DNA of 64,000 bases from Apium graveolens (GCF_009905375.1 NW_027419130.1:41776-105775), one strand, 5' to 3'; numbered from the stretch's first letter, positions 23,201 through 35,801 are shown. Numbers and translations: made by a program. Notes: generated by a model from the sequence alone, not told the origin.

Positions 23201-24767
23201 GGTAGATGATGCTTTAAGTCGAAAAGAAAGGTTGAATATGTTAACGTTATCGGAAGAATTAATCAAGGACTTTGAAAAGATGGAAATAGAGGTGCAGACT
23301 CCAGAGTGTGGAGGTGAAGCTATATATGCAATGTTGTTTCAACCCGAGAATTTGGAAAAGATTCAACGCTGTCAAGAGAAAGTGATGAATCGTGGAAAGG
23401 ATAAGTTGACGGGAGAAGAAATTAAAGCTCAAAAAGATGGAAAAGGGATATACCGTGTTAACTCACGTATTTGGATACCTAATGTCGTGGAACTAAAGCA
23501 CAAGATTTTGCAAGAAACGCATAACTCGAGATTTTCAATTCACCCTGGAAGTTCGAAGATGTAACAGGATTTAAAAGAAAGTTATTGGTGGCCAAACATG
23601 AAAAAGGAAATTGCAGAATGGATAAGTAAATGTTACACGTGCCAAAGAGTCAAAGCAGAACATCAAAGGCCAAGCGGATTGCTTCAGCCAGTGGACATAC
23701 CCGAATGGAAATGGGAGCATATAGCGATGGATTTCGTGGTAGGACTACCTAAAACCAAGTCAAATCATGATGCGATTTGGGTGGTAATCGATCGGTTAAC
23801 GAAGTCAGCACATTTCTTGCCGATGAACGAAAGGTTTTCGTTGGAAAAGTTGGTCAAATTGTATTTGGATGAGATTGTGATGCGCCATGGAGTTCCTGTA
23901 TCTATCGTATCTGATAGAGACCCAAGGTTTAATTCAAGATTTTGGCGATAATTCAATGATCATTCGGGAACTAAGTTGAAAATGAGTACGACATATCATC
24001 CGCAGACAGACGGACAAAGTGAAAGGATAATTCAGATAATTGAGGATACGTTGCGAACCTGTGCAATAGATTTCAAAGGAAATTGGGATGATCATTTGCC
24101 CTTCATTGAGTTTTCCTACTACAACAGTTATCACGCGAGTATTGGCATGCCGTCTTATGAAGCGTTGTATGGAAGAAAGTGTAGGTCCCCTACTTATTGG
24201 GACGAAGTTGGTGAACGCAAATTAATTGGCCCAGAGCTAGTTCAACAAACGAAGGAAAAGGTCGAAATGATTCAAAAGAGATTAATTGCAGCTCAAGATC
24301 GACAGGCAAAGTACGCAAATCAAGAATGTAAAGATGTGCAATTCGAAACTGGAGACAAAGTCTTGTCAAAGATATCACCTTGGAAAGGATTAACTGGATT
24401 CCGAAAGAAAGGAAAGTTGAGTCCTAGGTATATAGGACCATTTGATGTATTGCGCCGAGTTGGGAAAGTGGCATATGAATTGGCGCTACCTCCGCAAATG
24501 CAACATCTGCACAATGTATTTCATGTATCTCTTCTGAAGAAGTATAATGCTGATGCGAGCCATGTGATCGAGTTGGAGCCAGTGGAAATCCAACCAGATT
24601 TGTCCTATGTGGAACAGCCAGTTCGAATTTTGGATCGAAAAGAGAGGACACTTAGAAATAAAGTTGTACCTCTTGTTAGAGTGTTATGGAGAAATCCATT
24701 AGTCGAAGAATCGACTTGGGAATTAGAAAGCGAAATGAAAGAAAAGTATCCCCATCTATTTTCTTAG
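20263..24767 (+). pseudogene. Gypsy copy C gag-pol polyprotein, broken
   Basis: The ATG at 20263 begins MANSPDHEEEE. The gag capsid region follows (HPPEFLGFPDPIKAQSWLRE, then FWWG), then zinc knuckles ending [14 protein letters not shown] (about 21227), protease DSGATRSF (about 21450), RT with FIDD (about 22450), RNase H (SDASYKG, about 22890), integrase zinc region, core VSDRDPRF and an ESTWELE tail. Breaks: stop at 20326, a frameshift near 20970 between capsid and knuckles, and stops at 23166, 23562 and 23949. It is the best-preserved gypsy copy here, with Tekay/Del-like features, but not functional as it stands. Confidence 0.92.
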
Positions 24768-24794
24768 ATTAGATTCTGGGGATAGAATCCTTTT

Positions 24795-24806
24795 AAGGAG
24801 GGTAGA
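24795..24806 (+). other. Polypurine tract of copy C
   Basis: AAGGAGGGTAGA, one base before the LTR start at 24808; same tract as in copy B. Confidence 0.85.
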
Positions 24807-24807
24807 T

Positions 24808-25818
24808 TGTGATGACTGAGAATTTTATGACGTAATTAAGTCAATAAAGTATGTGTTATATGATGTGATTATAATTATGTGACTAAATGCTGATTAATTG
24901 TCTTTTCTGTATATTAGACTATAGGAGCGTAGATAAAAAAATGTTCCAATCTAAAGAGTCAGCTTAGAAGTTAAGCTGTGGTGTCGGGCCGTCAGGTAGA
25001 ACGGAACCCGTCCTAATAAGGAGTTAAAGAATATAAAATGTGAATTATGTGTGATTGAATGAAATGAATGTTTAAATAAAGTATTTCGTCCTAAGTGACG
25101 TGTCGATTGATAATGATAATGAGAAGCATAATCGAAACGCTGAGCGTCGGGCCGTCAGGCTGAACGTGACCCGGTACGCGTAAAAAGGATAAAAGATTAA
25201 AGAGGGATAAATTCTATGATCAGACCTGAGTCGTTATGTGATTGTATATGTGTGATTGATTGACTGTGTGCATGACTATGTGCTCTATAACATTTTTATG
25301 GAATTAAGAGAATTATGTAAGGATTTATTTAATCTTCGCGCATTTTTATAAAATCATCCCAGTAAGATAAAAACATGGGATTTATTCTGTTATCTTCATA
25401 GTGGTCCTAGAGACTTTTTAAAAATGATGAGTGGATTTATTTGGTGGTCCTTGCATTTTAAATTGATTTTATGTGGAAAATGTTATTATTAAAGCGAACT
25501 TGCGAAATTCATCTAAAATCAACCGTCCGCTCAAAAATCCATTATGAGTAATGGTTAAAAAGCTAATTTCGAGATTTACATTTTAAAATTATCATTCGTA
25601 TCAAATTCATCTTTTCCAAGAGAGATATTTGCAGATCAAAATTGTTTTCTTTCAAGAATAAAAAGCAAATCAGAAACAAGATAACCCAATTACCATACTA
25701 CCCCTCCCTTGGTAGTATATAATCACACCCACCCTCTCTTTTGTTTCTTTTTCACCCGAGCTTCTCTCTTCTCTTTCTTTTCTCTCATTTTCTTCAATCC
25801 TCTCGGGATTTCTCTCTA

Positions 25819-25895
<77 letters not shown>

Positions 25896-28731
25896 ACACT
25901 CTCCCTTCGATCTCTCACTTGTTATTTGCTCTTTTTCGGTTAAAGAACCATGATTGTGTGAGACTTTGTGATATCTACCTATATACATACATGCATGTCA
26001 CTATCTTCAAGTTTTTGAGAAAAACCAAAGTTGGATTTAGTGGTTTTGAATTCGGTTTTCATGGAAACAAAAGGGTTTTTGTTCTTAAATGATTTAGAAT
26101 AAAGATATGTGTTTGCATGTGTGTATTACTTGAGAAAATTGGTGGTTGATGGATGGAAACCCTCGAATGGGGGCACCACCGAGATGCCACCGCTACCGGT
26201 GATGAACTCCGGTGGTGAGCAATGATGTTAAACACTGAGCTCTAGTATTTAATCAACTATTCTGTGTAGGAATGAGTTGTGGAAGTTTAAGTTTATAAAT
26301 TATGATTTGATTTGAATGATTGGATGAATTTAAAGCAAAAATAGACCATGCATGTGTTTATGTGAAGTAAAAGCCGCATAGGGCTTTGATTTATCAAGAA
26401 TGAATTGATTTTAGTTGATAAAAAAAGATTGCTTGATGGTTGTTTGAAAATGATAAGTTAAATAGAGTGTTTAATGGAATTAGGGATGAGAAATTCGAAC
26501 ATAAATATGAGATTGTAAGTTGCCTTGGTTCGAATTTTATTGATAAGAAAGAAGAAGTAAATTGGTGTGTTGTTCTTGCTTGGATTGATTAGGATTTAGG
26601 ATTAAAACTATGGAAAGATGCTTGCATGCTATGTATGAGATCAAAAATTGAAATGCATGTCGTTGTTCTTGAAAATTCGAATGATATGGTTATTTTAATT
26701 GGAAATATTAGGTTGGATTAAGTGAAGGTTTGATTGATTATATGTTATGTGGATTTGGTATGAAAATTTGCTTGAATTTGGAAGGTGAATATAGAAATGC
26801 CGAATGGTTTATAGTTCTTAAAAGGTCAAATTCTAATTTAAGTGCTTGAATCGATCATGGAAATTAGTTAAGGATTGTCTGTGAGATTTTTTGCCTAATT
26901 TGCTATGTTGTTGGTTCGAATTAAAGTATAAGAGAAAGGGGAATGATTGATCTGTGATAACTATGGTTGTCATTATAAGTTTTGTCGTTTGTTTATTTGT
27001 ATAAGAATTTCAAGTATAAGGAGCTATGTGTACCAATATAAAGTATGATTTGATTTCGAGTCGAGATATGGATTCTTATAAGTCGATTGTCGAATATATA
27101 TATAAAGGTGAAAAGGTTAATAATATAGTATATGATGTGCTATGTGCTTATGTGTATAAGCTATACTCGTACATTTGAGTCAAGAGTATAATCGAGTGAT
27201 CGTTCCGGGAACGAGAGTTGAGAAACTGATTAAGGTTTTGGTTTTGATTGTAGATTCGGAGCGTGATGACATTCAGGCTAGGAAAGGAAAGGATATAGTA
27301 GGTGGCAGTAGTTCAACCTTCAGGAAAGCAAATTCAGGCAAGTAACTCTGATAAGCTTAATGATTCAACCCTTTGATAATCTGTCCTTTCTGTTCAAGTT
27401 ATCTATTAAGCCATGGATTATATTGAACCCTCTAATTATCCTTGTTAACCCTGTTTAATGATACCTTGTTTTCACGATCACCCTATTGATCCCTAAACAG
27501 ATGTTGATCCTTCTAACTTAAGTGCCTTGTTATCCTTGATACAGAATCCTTATGAATTGTTCCTTGTTTATCTTTGAATCACTCCCTGAACTTTGTTTTC
27601 CTTAAAATCTGGATTAAGAATGAGTTTCGACTTGAAAGAGTCCGAATGATTTCAAATTCTTGGTAATGATAAAATGAATTTTAGAAAACCTATTTGTTTT
27701 TCCAACTCAAGGTTTTCCAAATGAATTCCTGATGGATTGGATTGGGACGTAAGAGGCTAGTGGGACTAGTCCAGTCATGGTAAGAGGCTAGCGGGGCTAG
27801 TCCAACTTAAGGCTGAAATTATGCCGATTGGTACCTTAAAGACCGGAATGGAGGTCGGTACGGGCTGATCACCCGTATATAATGAAATGGAAAGATAAAG
27901 TGATCCAATCAAGGGTTCTAAATGATTATTTAAAAAGGGAACTGAAACTTTATGTTCAGTAAATTGATTCTTAAAAATGAAAATGGTTTATATTGCTTTG
28001 AAAAGAGGTGATTATGTTATTGTGAAGCTTAAAGCTCGAGAACCCTGATTCTTGAATTTGTTGATCATATGATTAATTCCATATATTGAAATACTGTTGC
28101 TTTCCTCTTTTGAGAGATCTATTCTGATCCTTTAATGATTTGTGATGAATGTCGGCTTTCGTCCTGCTTTGAGCCTTGTTCCTTGAAAGCCCCACATTAT
28201 CCTTCAAAACCTTTCCTTAACCCAAAAGCTGGAAATCTGCCACCTAGATCAAATAAAGTAGAATGCCCTGAGTTTGGTAAAGCATATTATGAATTGATAT
28301 TGTAGAACTGCTATATAGTTACTTTCTGAGTTTTATACTGATTTGTTTTGTTTTAATCTAACCATGGCAGTTAAGCAAGAAGATGGTCAGGCTTAGGCGC
28401 ACTGCTCGTAAGAGCGTACCTGGTGGTCCCTACCATGTTGAGGGCTTCCGGTTGCCAGAGCATGTAGTGGTAATTAAGAGTGAGCCCGCGCCTAGAAGGA
28501 AATGTTTAAAGATACAATGGGTTATCTGTCGGTTCCCAGCCGGAATCGATATTGTTTATTTAATAATATTTGGGGTTTGTAAGTTATATTTTATGATTGG
28601 TAGTTGTAATCTTGTCTCATACTTTATCCTGTTGATCCTGTTAGTAGTTAATCGGGGTTTATGCTTATTTAATTACTAGATTAGAGGTGTGTGAGTCCTC
28701 ATTTCCTAACCCCGAGATTGAGGGCATCACA
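24808..28731 (+). repeat. 3' LTR of copy C (3924 bp)
   Basis: Bounded by TGTGATG and CATCACA. Nearly collinear with 14864-18984, with a TATA-like box at 25714, CT run at 25823-25893 and the 98-aa frame at 28383-28679. Two short deletions relative to the middle LTR explain the length difference. No primer site follows the end, so this is the terminal LTR of the chain. Confidence 0.92.
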
Positions 28732-30486
28732 TTAAGGACTAACAACTTTCATCCTCTCAAATTATTTTATCCTTATTATTATTTTAAGTCCTTATTCACA
28801 TCATGTTCGCTTCCTTTTTCAAAGTATCTTAAATTCATTTTCATTTTCGCTGTCGGCTCCACTTATGGATTCTACGGTTTCTAATCACGCGTTCTCGGCT
28901 CCGATATTTTTATAAAATTGAAAAATCATTATTCTCACTTGAAATTTTTATGGAAGTTAGGAAACTCAATATTCTACTCTCTGTAAATATTTCATGATTT
29001 ATGAACCTTCTTAAGTCGATCCTTTATATTTTCAAAGTTCGTAATTCGTAGCAGTTTTTGTCGCGTAAATCACTTTTAGTAAAAGGGCCATAAATTTTGA
29101 TCCGTAAATCGGAATCAAGCGATTCAAGCGCCTAAACGATCCTTATAACATTTTATATCATAATAAAGGGTTAGTTTTCAAGAAACTACAGTTTACATCT
29201 TAGGGCCTTCTGTAGAAGCTTAAAATTACATTTTGTTCGTTTTAACGAGATTACGGTTATGATCGGAGTTTTGTTTATGCTTTAAATCTTTATTCTACCA
29301 CCAACAATCAACATATCATCATAAACACACTAACTCCTCTCAAGAACATCATGTTTTTGAGGCAACCATAATCAACCTTAAATCTACTTAACTAAACATC
29401 AAGATTTCAACAATACCACTACCAAGACTAGGTTTACAACTACATACTAAAAGGATCTTGAACTTAAATCTTAAATAAGTTTGGGTCAAAGATTTTTACC
29501 TTTATTGAGAGCTTGAGATGTGTTCTTGATGATGGTGAAGTCTTGGGAGTCCTTAGTATGGTTTTTGAAATCTAAAACAACCATTGAAATCAAGAAACCA
29601 AAGAAGAGTTACTATTTATACTATTCATTCTCAACTTTCTTGATTTTATTTCACCCATCAAACCTTGATAAAAAGAGATCAAAGGTTTATCTTACCTTAG
29701 TTTGGTTGTTAGAAAGCTTGAGAATTAATGGGAGGATTTATCCATGGCTAGAACTTGAAGATTTGATTTTGATTTCTTGGCTTTGAAGAAGAAAGCCGAA
29801 TGGGGCTTTTTTGGGAGAGAGGGAGAGTTTTTATGCTTGCTCCTTGGTTGCTTCTAGGAAATGAGGTTGTGATATCATATATTTATTGATATTCTCTAGT
29901 TTAGAATCCTAGGTTTTATTCTTGTTGCCAAATCCATGGACAAATCTAACTAACTTCTGGTAGATTACAAGCTAAGCCACTTGTTTAGCTTCCCTAGCTT
30001 ACTATTTTATTAGCCTTGGTTGATCATCCTATCTCTAGCTCACTATTTGGTAAAGTAACCATGGTTACTTTCTTACCATGGTTAGTTAGTGCGTTACGTT
30101 TATTTAATCGTTTACGCATTCACTCAGTCGCTTAAACGTTTTCATAATACTTCCTCGTAAATGGTTCGAGACGTAATTCCTTTCGTTATTATTCCTTATG
30201 TTTTGAATTATCATCCTTGGGTATAAATCCGTAGGGTTTTAAATTCGTAATTATATTATGATTCCCGTAATCCTTGATGATTCGTAAATATGGTCATTTT
30301 TCAAAGTTCGTTTTCTTCGAAAACTAATAGCATTTATATACACTCATTTGGTACGTATAATCATAATATCAACTCTGAAACTCATTTTCTCATGCACTAC
30401 ATAGTGTGGGTCAAAAGTTTTTCCCGTCCGTCAAGGTTACTATTCATTAAACATTTTACAAGGTCTCAAAAATTTGAGTTATTACA
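28732..30486 (-). repeat. Partial LTR of minus-strand gypsy element E
   Basis: Read on the minus strand, it begins TGTAATAACTC right after a polypurine tract (complement of 30487-30501), as in element A. Its far end is missing, replaced at 28731/28732 by the B-C chain. The chain therefore inserted into this LTR, and the rest should lie off-window to the left. It shares an ACCATGG-containing stretch and other loose similarity with the element A LTR. Confidence 0.7.
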
Positions 30487-30519
30487 GTCTTCCCCTCTAA
30501 CAAGGATTCTGTCCCGGAA

Positions 30520-30826
30520 TCAATTAGAAAATAAGTGGGGGTATCTATTCCTCATTGCGTCTTCAAGTTCCCAAGTTGACTCTTTGATATTTTGATTCCT
30601 CCATAAGATTCTAACCAGCTTCACAGTCTTGTTCCTCAACACTTATTCTTTTTGGTCCATTATCCTTACCTGATGCTCGATGTAGGTCAGGTCTAGTTAT
30701 AAATCTACCTACTCGTATTCCATTACGTGTCGTGCATCTGCATGGTACTTTCTTAACATAGACACATGGAACAAGTTGTGCACTTATTGCAGATTAGGCG
30801 GCAAGGTGAGCTCGTAAGCTAGTTTC
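30520..30826 (-). pseudogene. Element E integrase C-terminal remnant
   Basis: The minus-strand translation reads KLAYELTLPPNLQ, then VHNLFHVSMLRKYHADARHV, then ILWRNQNIKESTWELEDAM and a stop at 30520-30522. This is the chromovirus integrase tail seen in elements A to C. It carries several in-frame stops. It is truncated on its 5' side at about 30826, where the 180-bp tandem repeat begins. Confidence 0.8.
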
Positions 30827-31125
30827 AATGGTTTCAGCCCCGATTCATTTTCGGACGACCCCAAATAAACGCGAATGCAATTTCATAAAACCATAGGGAC
30901 AAATTATGAAAAGATATCCAAAAAATGGGCCACCTCAATTTTTTCTCCATACCTCATGTACTGCTTCCTACGAGAATTATTTGGAAAACTAGTTTCATTG
31001 GTTTCAGCCCCGATTCACTTTCGGACGACCCCAAATAAACACGAATCCAAGTTCATAAATCCATAGGGACAAATTATGAAAAGATATCGAAAAAATGGGC
31101 CACCTCAATTTTTGCTCCATACCTC
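30817..31125. repeat. Tandem repeat, 180-bp period (about 1.7 copies)
   Basis: A block beginning CTAGTTTCA and containing GGTTTCAGCCCCGATTCA occurs at about 30819 and again at about 30999. The downstream parts (ACAAATTATGAAAAGATATC, then GGGCCACCTCAATTTTT) recur at the same 180-bp spacing. Copies differ at scattered bases. No coding potential is evident. Confidence 0.85.
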
Positions 31126-32059
31126 TCAACTTATTTTATCCTTATTATTCCTTTAAGTACTTAATACTAAGAGGAATAATTTCTCTTAGTAAGTCCTTCT
31201 TGACGAGCTCAAATTGTTAGTGTTTTTTATTTGTTTTCGTAGTGTTTTACATTTCAGGGCATAATCGAAAGCAGGAATGGTTTTACATTGTTTTTATGCT
31301 AGGAGAGTGTTATGATGGAGCCTCAGTCGAGTTGCACAAGAAACCAGTAAGAGAAGTTCAGAGAAACAAGAAAATTAGGTTTTTCCAGAAGGCCAGGGCG
31401 GCCGCGCTACACTTGGGAGCGCCCGCGCTAGACTCAGAGCGGCCGCGCTGTATCTAGGGGCAGCCGCGCTAGGTCATTTTCCAGAATCTTGATTCTTCTC
31501 TGATTTTGAGATTTTGAAGCCCAGCTCGATTCTGAAGCCTATAAAATAAGACATTTTTCATAACAAAGAGCAAGGAGATAACATCAAGAAGACCTAATAG
31601 CACAAATTCAACGAAGGAGAAGAAGAGCTTGTTTTTACTTGTGATTCTTTGCTTAAGTTGTAATCTTCGATGCTTGTTTTCTTTATTGTTTAAACCTAAT
31701 ACTCTTTTTAACGTAATTTGTTATATTTATTCAGTTATTTCAAACTTAATTTATCTTAGTTTATTTACCATGCTTTCATTGGAATCCATGGTGACGATGA
31801 GTTCGGTTATGACCTAATCGTTATCATGGAGTTCTAACGGATTTACTTATGGAATCTCTATAGTTAATTGTTTCGATACCTAAGTATGTGGTGATTGTAT
31901 GATATCCTAGTATTGGATGTGCTTATTCAACTTATGTGCATCGCGAACATACAAGATAGCATGTTAATCTCTATTGAAGAGACAATGAATATAGAGGTTT
32001 AGAACTTGTCATGCTAGCATAGGTTCATGTAATTATTATGCATGATTCGTAGGTAATTT
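31126..32059. other. Unassigned repeat-like region with TATA motif
   Basis: No host gene is seen. It holds a GC-rich minisatellite (31398-31472) and a TATA motif (CCTATAAAATAAG, about 31539) followed by a pyrimidine-poor leader. The composition looks like an LTR and leader of a further retroelement (Athila/Tat type is a guess). The 62-71 aa frames here have no features. Confidence 0.4.
31398..31472. repeat. GC-rich 20-21 bp minisatellite
   Basis: Four units starting at about 31398, 31419, 31439 and 31459, each with a core like GCGGCCGCGCTA followed by a variable 8-9 bp spacer. It is strikingly GC-rich within AT-rich surroundings. Confidence 0.85.
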
Positions 32060-34986
32060 TGTGACAGCCTCAACCTCGGGGTCAGGAGTCGACGTCACTA
32101 AACATAACCAACCGCAATATAAACTACAAGATTATTATTAATATTAAACTAACACGACCCCATAGTAAGATCCAATCCAGGTTCAAGTATGATCCAAGTT
32201 GCACATTATTACAAACCATTTATTTAAAAAGTATGACACACTAACTTATTCAGCAACCCGTTAGACCGCACATGGTGTGATACTAACTACCTCTGAGGAG
32301 ACGGGTCCTGAAGGGGCTGAGACACGGTTCAGCCAAGATCTGACTGGTTTTCTAGGCATCTGAGATATATATATATAACAGTTTGCAAAGGTGAGCATAA
32401 TCGCTCAGCAGTACCAATATATGAATATCAAGATAAAAATAGTATAGTAAACAGTTATAAGAACAGAACTATAAATCAACCTGAAATCCGAAATCTGTAA
32501 ATCATTTTGAGCATCAGTAAATAAAGATAAGCTGAGATAACAGGATATCAATGACTAGCATGCTTTTAACAAAACAAACGTAGTTTTGTGCTGTGTAAAT
32601 ACCAGAGTCCAATTTTAGCATGCTATTCACAATATTTAATCAACTGTATCATTCACTTATTCCCTTACGGGAATCACAAAGCCAAATCAGATACGTAACA
32701 GATATGTGAAGACAGATGATCAGGATATCAACACCAGACGGCTCCCAGTGCCATCCCATACACCTGTTCCGGAACTCAGAGACTAGCTAGGTCTCTGACC
32801 TGCTGGACTAATCGGTTATGTAACGCGCGCAACCGAGTTAGCCTCTTACACAACCTCACTAGGCCACTCTAGCCCCTATGTATCCCATGTTTGATCATTT
32901 TATCCAGTTTTCAAAATGCTAGTACTTATCCCATTTAAAAATCATTCATTTTAACAGCACACGTAAAATCTGGTTCATAAATTGTTTCATTCGGGATAGG
33001 TACCTTTCGAAGTTACTTTTCCCCAAAACAGGTTTAAACAAGTTATTTATAACTACGGAGGATACGTAACTTAAAATGTTTCTGTTCCTTTACAAAATTA
33101 AAACAACAATCTATTCATACGTACTGAACCATAAAAGAATGGTCAGGGTACTTGCCTTTTAACGCTTTATAAAATCCTAGGTAGCTTTCACGCTGACTTT
33201 ATTCTTGCGAGACTCAACTGGGATCTACAATAACAGAATACCCTAATTATTTATACCGACATGCTTGATATCCTCGAATCCTAATAACCCAATTTGATAA
33301 CCCGAATAATATAATAATTATACACATAATTACGTAATCCGTATTCACATAGGGATAAAACATTTTCTATTATAAAGTACATATCTAGTATTATAAAATA
33401 ATTTATAGAAAAATTTTGACAGCAACTTTTCTGTTTATACACTTACCTGTCGATTACAATCGATGTCAACAACCAACAATTACAATTCGCGCCACAACAC
33501 AAATTCAACAATTCCATAATTATTTACGTACGAAACCAATTAAACAAATTTTTTTATTTATTTAATAAAATTAGAACTCAGAATCAATTCATCACCGTCC
33601 ATCGTCGACTCACCGAAGTTCACCGTCGACGACGGTAAAATTTTGCGGGTACCCAATTAATTTGGGTTTCGAACGCGAAACTTCGTCGATTAACTATTAA
33701 CAATTTCCCGCACGAAACAATAATTCATATCACGAAATTACTCAAGTAAAATCCTGCATAATTTTTTTTTAAATTATTATAATATTCCAATTCACAATCT
33801 GCAAAAATAGAAAAGGAACCAATAAGAAAAAAACCACGCAGCCAACATGCGCGAACGCGCCACAGAACCAAACAAAGCAGGGACACACACACAGGCGGCA
33901 TCGCCGCCTTTCACCACCACCCACACACACCACACCACCATACACAACACACACTTAAACACACACAACACATCATATATATACACATAAATGAATATAT
34001 ATATATATATACACACACAGCAGCACAAACCACAACACCACCAGCAAATATGGCGGCCAGCTCACCGGGAAACACGGTGGTGGCAAACCGAGAAGAAACA
34101 AGGAAGCAGGGAGAGAAACGGGGAGAGAAACGGGGAGAGGAAAGAGATTAGAGGGAGAGAGTCGAGATTATGCGAGAGAGAGAGAGAGAGAGAGATCGAG
34201 AAGAGACTCGAGAGAAAGAAACAGAGATGTTGATGTTTATCAGCCAACAACCGAAGTCACCCCCTCCCTTTTCCTTAATCTGCCGCGTGTCTTTTAATAA
34301 GACACGTGTCAGTTTTTTTTATTCCAACCGCTCCACGTTTCTGAACCGTTTTAGCCTTATAATGGGTATCGCGGTAATCAATAATTTATCAAAATAGAAC
34401 CAAAATACTTTTTAAAAATTAATAAATACCCCACAAGAAATAAAATATAACTCTCGAATTTTTTTTAACACATTTTTAAAACAAACAACATATCCGAAAT
34501 TAACAATTTATCGAACAGACTTGTGGGTAAATTTAATCCCAAAATTTACATAAATAATTTTAAAATTCTCAGAATATTAAAACCTTCATAAAATACGAGT
34601 TTCGTCATTTTTGAAGAATCCTGGAATTAAATACGGATTTTATAAATAAATGCATTCAGGAAATCATTTAAAGATAAATAATTAATAAAATATTGATTTC
34701 TCAATTTATAAAATCATAAAAATAATTATTAAAATTATAAAATTATAAAACCAATTTTAGAGATAATCCAAATATTTATGAAATTAAAACTGCAATCGAA
34801 TCACTTTTAAAAGCGAAACAAAAGCATGTAACTCAATAATTATACAATTTAATCCTATTTACTAATGAGTCACGGATAATCAATAAAAACCAATACACGA
34901 CTGTCAAAACCAACACACATATTTTATTTAATTAATTATTCAATAATTACACTTTTAAATAATACAAAAATATGCGAGTCGTTATA
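32060..34986 (-). repeat. 3' LTR of minus-strand gypsy element D (2927 bp)
   Basis: On the minus strand the LTR follows a polypurine tract (complement of 34987-35001) and ends GAGGCTGTCACA at 32060, like the end of the B-C family LTR. The start has drifted to TATAACGACTCG from the expected TGT form. It contains GA/CT-rich and CA-rich low-complexity tracts (about 33890-34200). No coding gene. Confidence 0.75.
34167..34194. repeat. GA/CT microsatellite in element D LTR
   Basis: A short GA run on the plus strand, equal to CT on the element's own strand. It parallels the CT tract of the B-C LTRs. Confidence 0.85.
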
Positions 34987-35026
34987 TCCTTCCCCTCTTA
35001 AAAAGATTATGTCCCCAGAATCTGAT

Positions 35027-35801
35027 TTAACTAAACAAATGAGGATATTTATCAAGCATGTCTGACTCTAATTCCCAAGTAGACTCTTCTACTCGAGGAT
35101 TTCTCTAAAGGACTTTCACTAGGGGGATTCACTTATTTCTTAGGACTCGCTCTTTATGATCTAAGATTTGGATTGGCTGTTCCACATAGGACAAATCTGG
35201 CTGAAGTTCAATTGGTTCGTACTCTATGACTTTATTCGAATAAGGAACATAGGGCTTCAACATGGATACATGGAACATATTATGGATGTGCTACAACTTC
35301 AGCGGCTATCTCGTAAGCGACCTCGCCCTATTTTCTTCAAAACTTCAAATGGCCCTATAAATCTGAGGCTAAGTTTACCTTTCTACCCAAATCGTACTAA
35401 TCTTTTCCAAGGTGATACTTTTAGAAATACCAATGACCCTACTTTGAAATTATTATCTTTTCGATGCAAGTACGCATTCTTTCTCTGTCTATCCTGGGCT
35501 GCTTTTAACCTCTTCCGAATAATTTTGACACTACATCTTTAGTCTGTTGAACCAGCCCAGGGCCTAACACTTTCTTCTCTCCTACTTCATCCCAATACAA
35601 TGGTGATCTACACTTATGTCTATACAAAGCTTCGTAGGGCGGCATTCCAATACTGGCGTGATAGCTGTTATTGTACGATAACTCAATCAAAGGTAAGTGT
35701 TCATCCCAATTATTAACATGTCTTCTATGGTCTGAATTATTCTCTCACTTTGACCATCTATCTGAGGGTGATAGGTGGTACTCATATTCAACTTATTTCC
35801 T
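35027..35801 (-). pseudogene. Element D integrase remnant, cut by the copia element
   Basis: The minus-strand translation begins near the integrase core end (LNMSTTYHP), continues with [34 protein letters not shown] and the C-terminal [10 protein letters not shown], and stops at 35027-35029. Stops and frameshifts are present. At 35801/35802 it is interrupted by the copia LTR, and the rest of D does not reappear after the copia element. Confidence 0.85.

Larger units (their letters stand above)
11208..28731 (+). mobile_element. Tandem gypsy chain B-C sharing one LTR
   Basis: The order is B internal (partial), LTR, C internal, LTR. The LTR at 14864-18984 follows the B polypurine tract and is itself followed at once by a primer site and the C gag-pol. 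It is thus 3' LTR for B and 5' LTR for C. The left LTR and gag start of B lie off-window, beyond element A. Such chains are known to come from recombination between LTRs of related copies. The right end is at 28731, inside the LTR of minus-strand element E. Confidence 0.85.

Noticed and set aside
31398..31472. Regularly spaced GC-rich repeats as a CRISPR-like array
   Set aside because: Units are only 20-21 bp, repeats are imperfect with 8-9 bp spacers, and the context is plant nuclear DNA.
33769..34250. C- and R-rich frames near 33.8-34.2 kb
   Set aside because: They come from CA, GA and TA low-complexity runs in the element D LTR.
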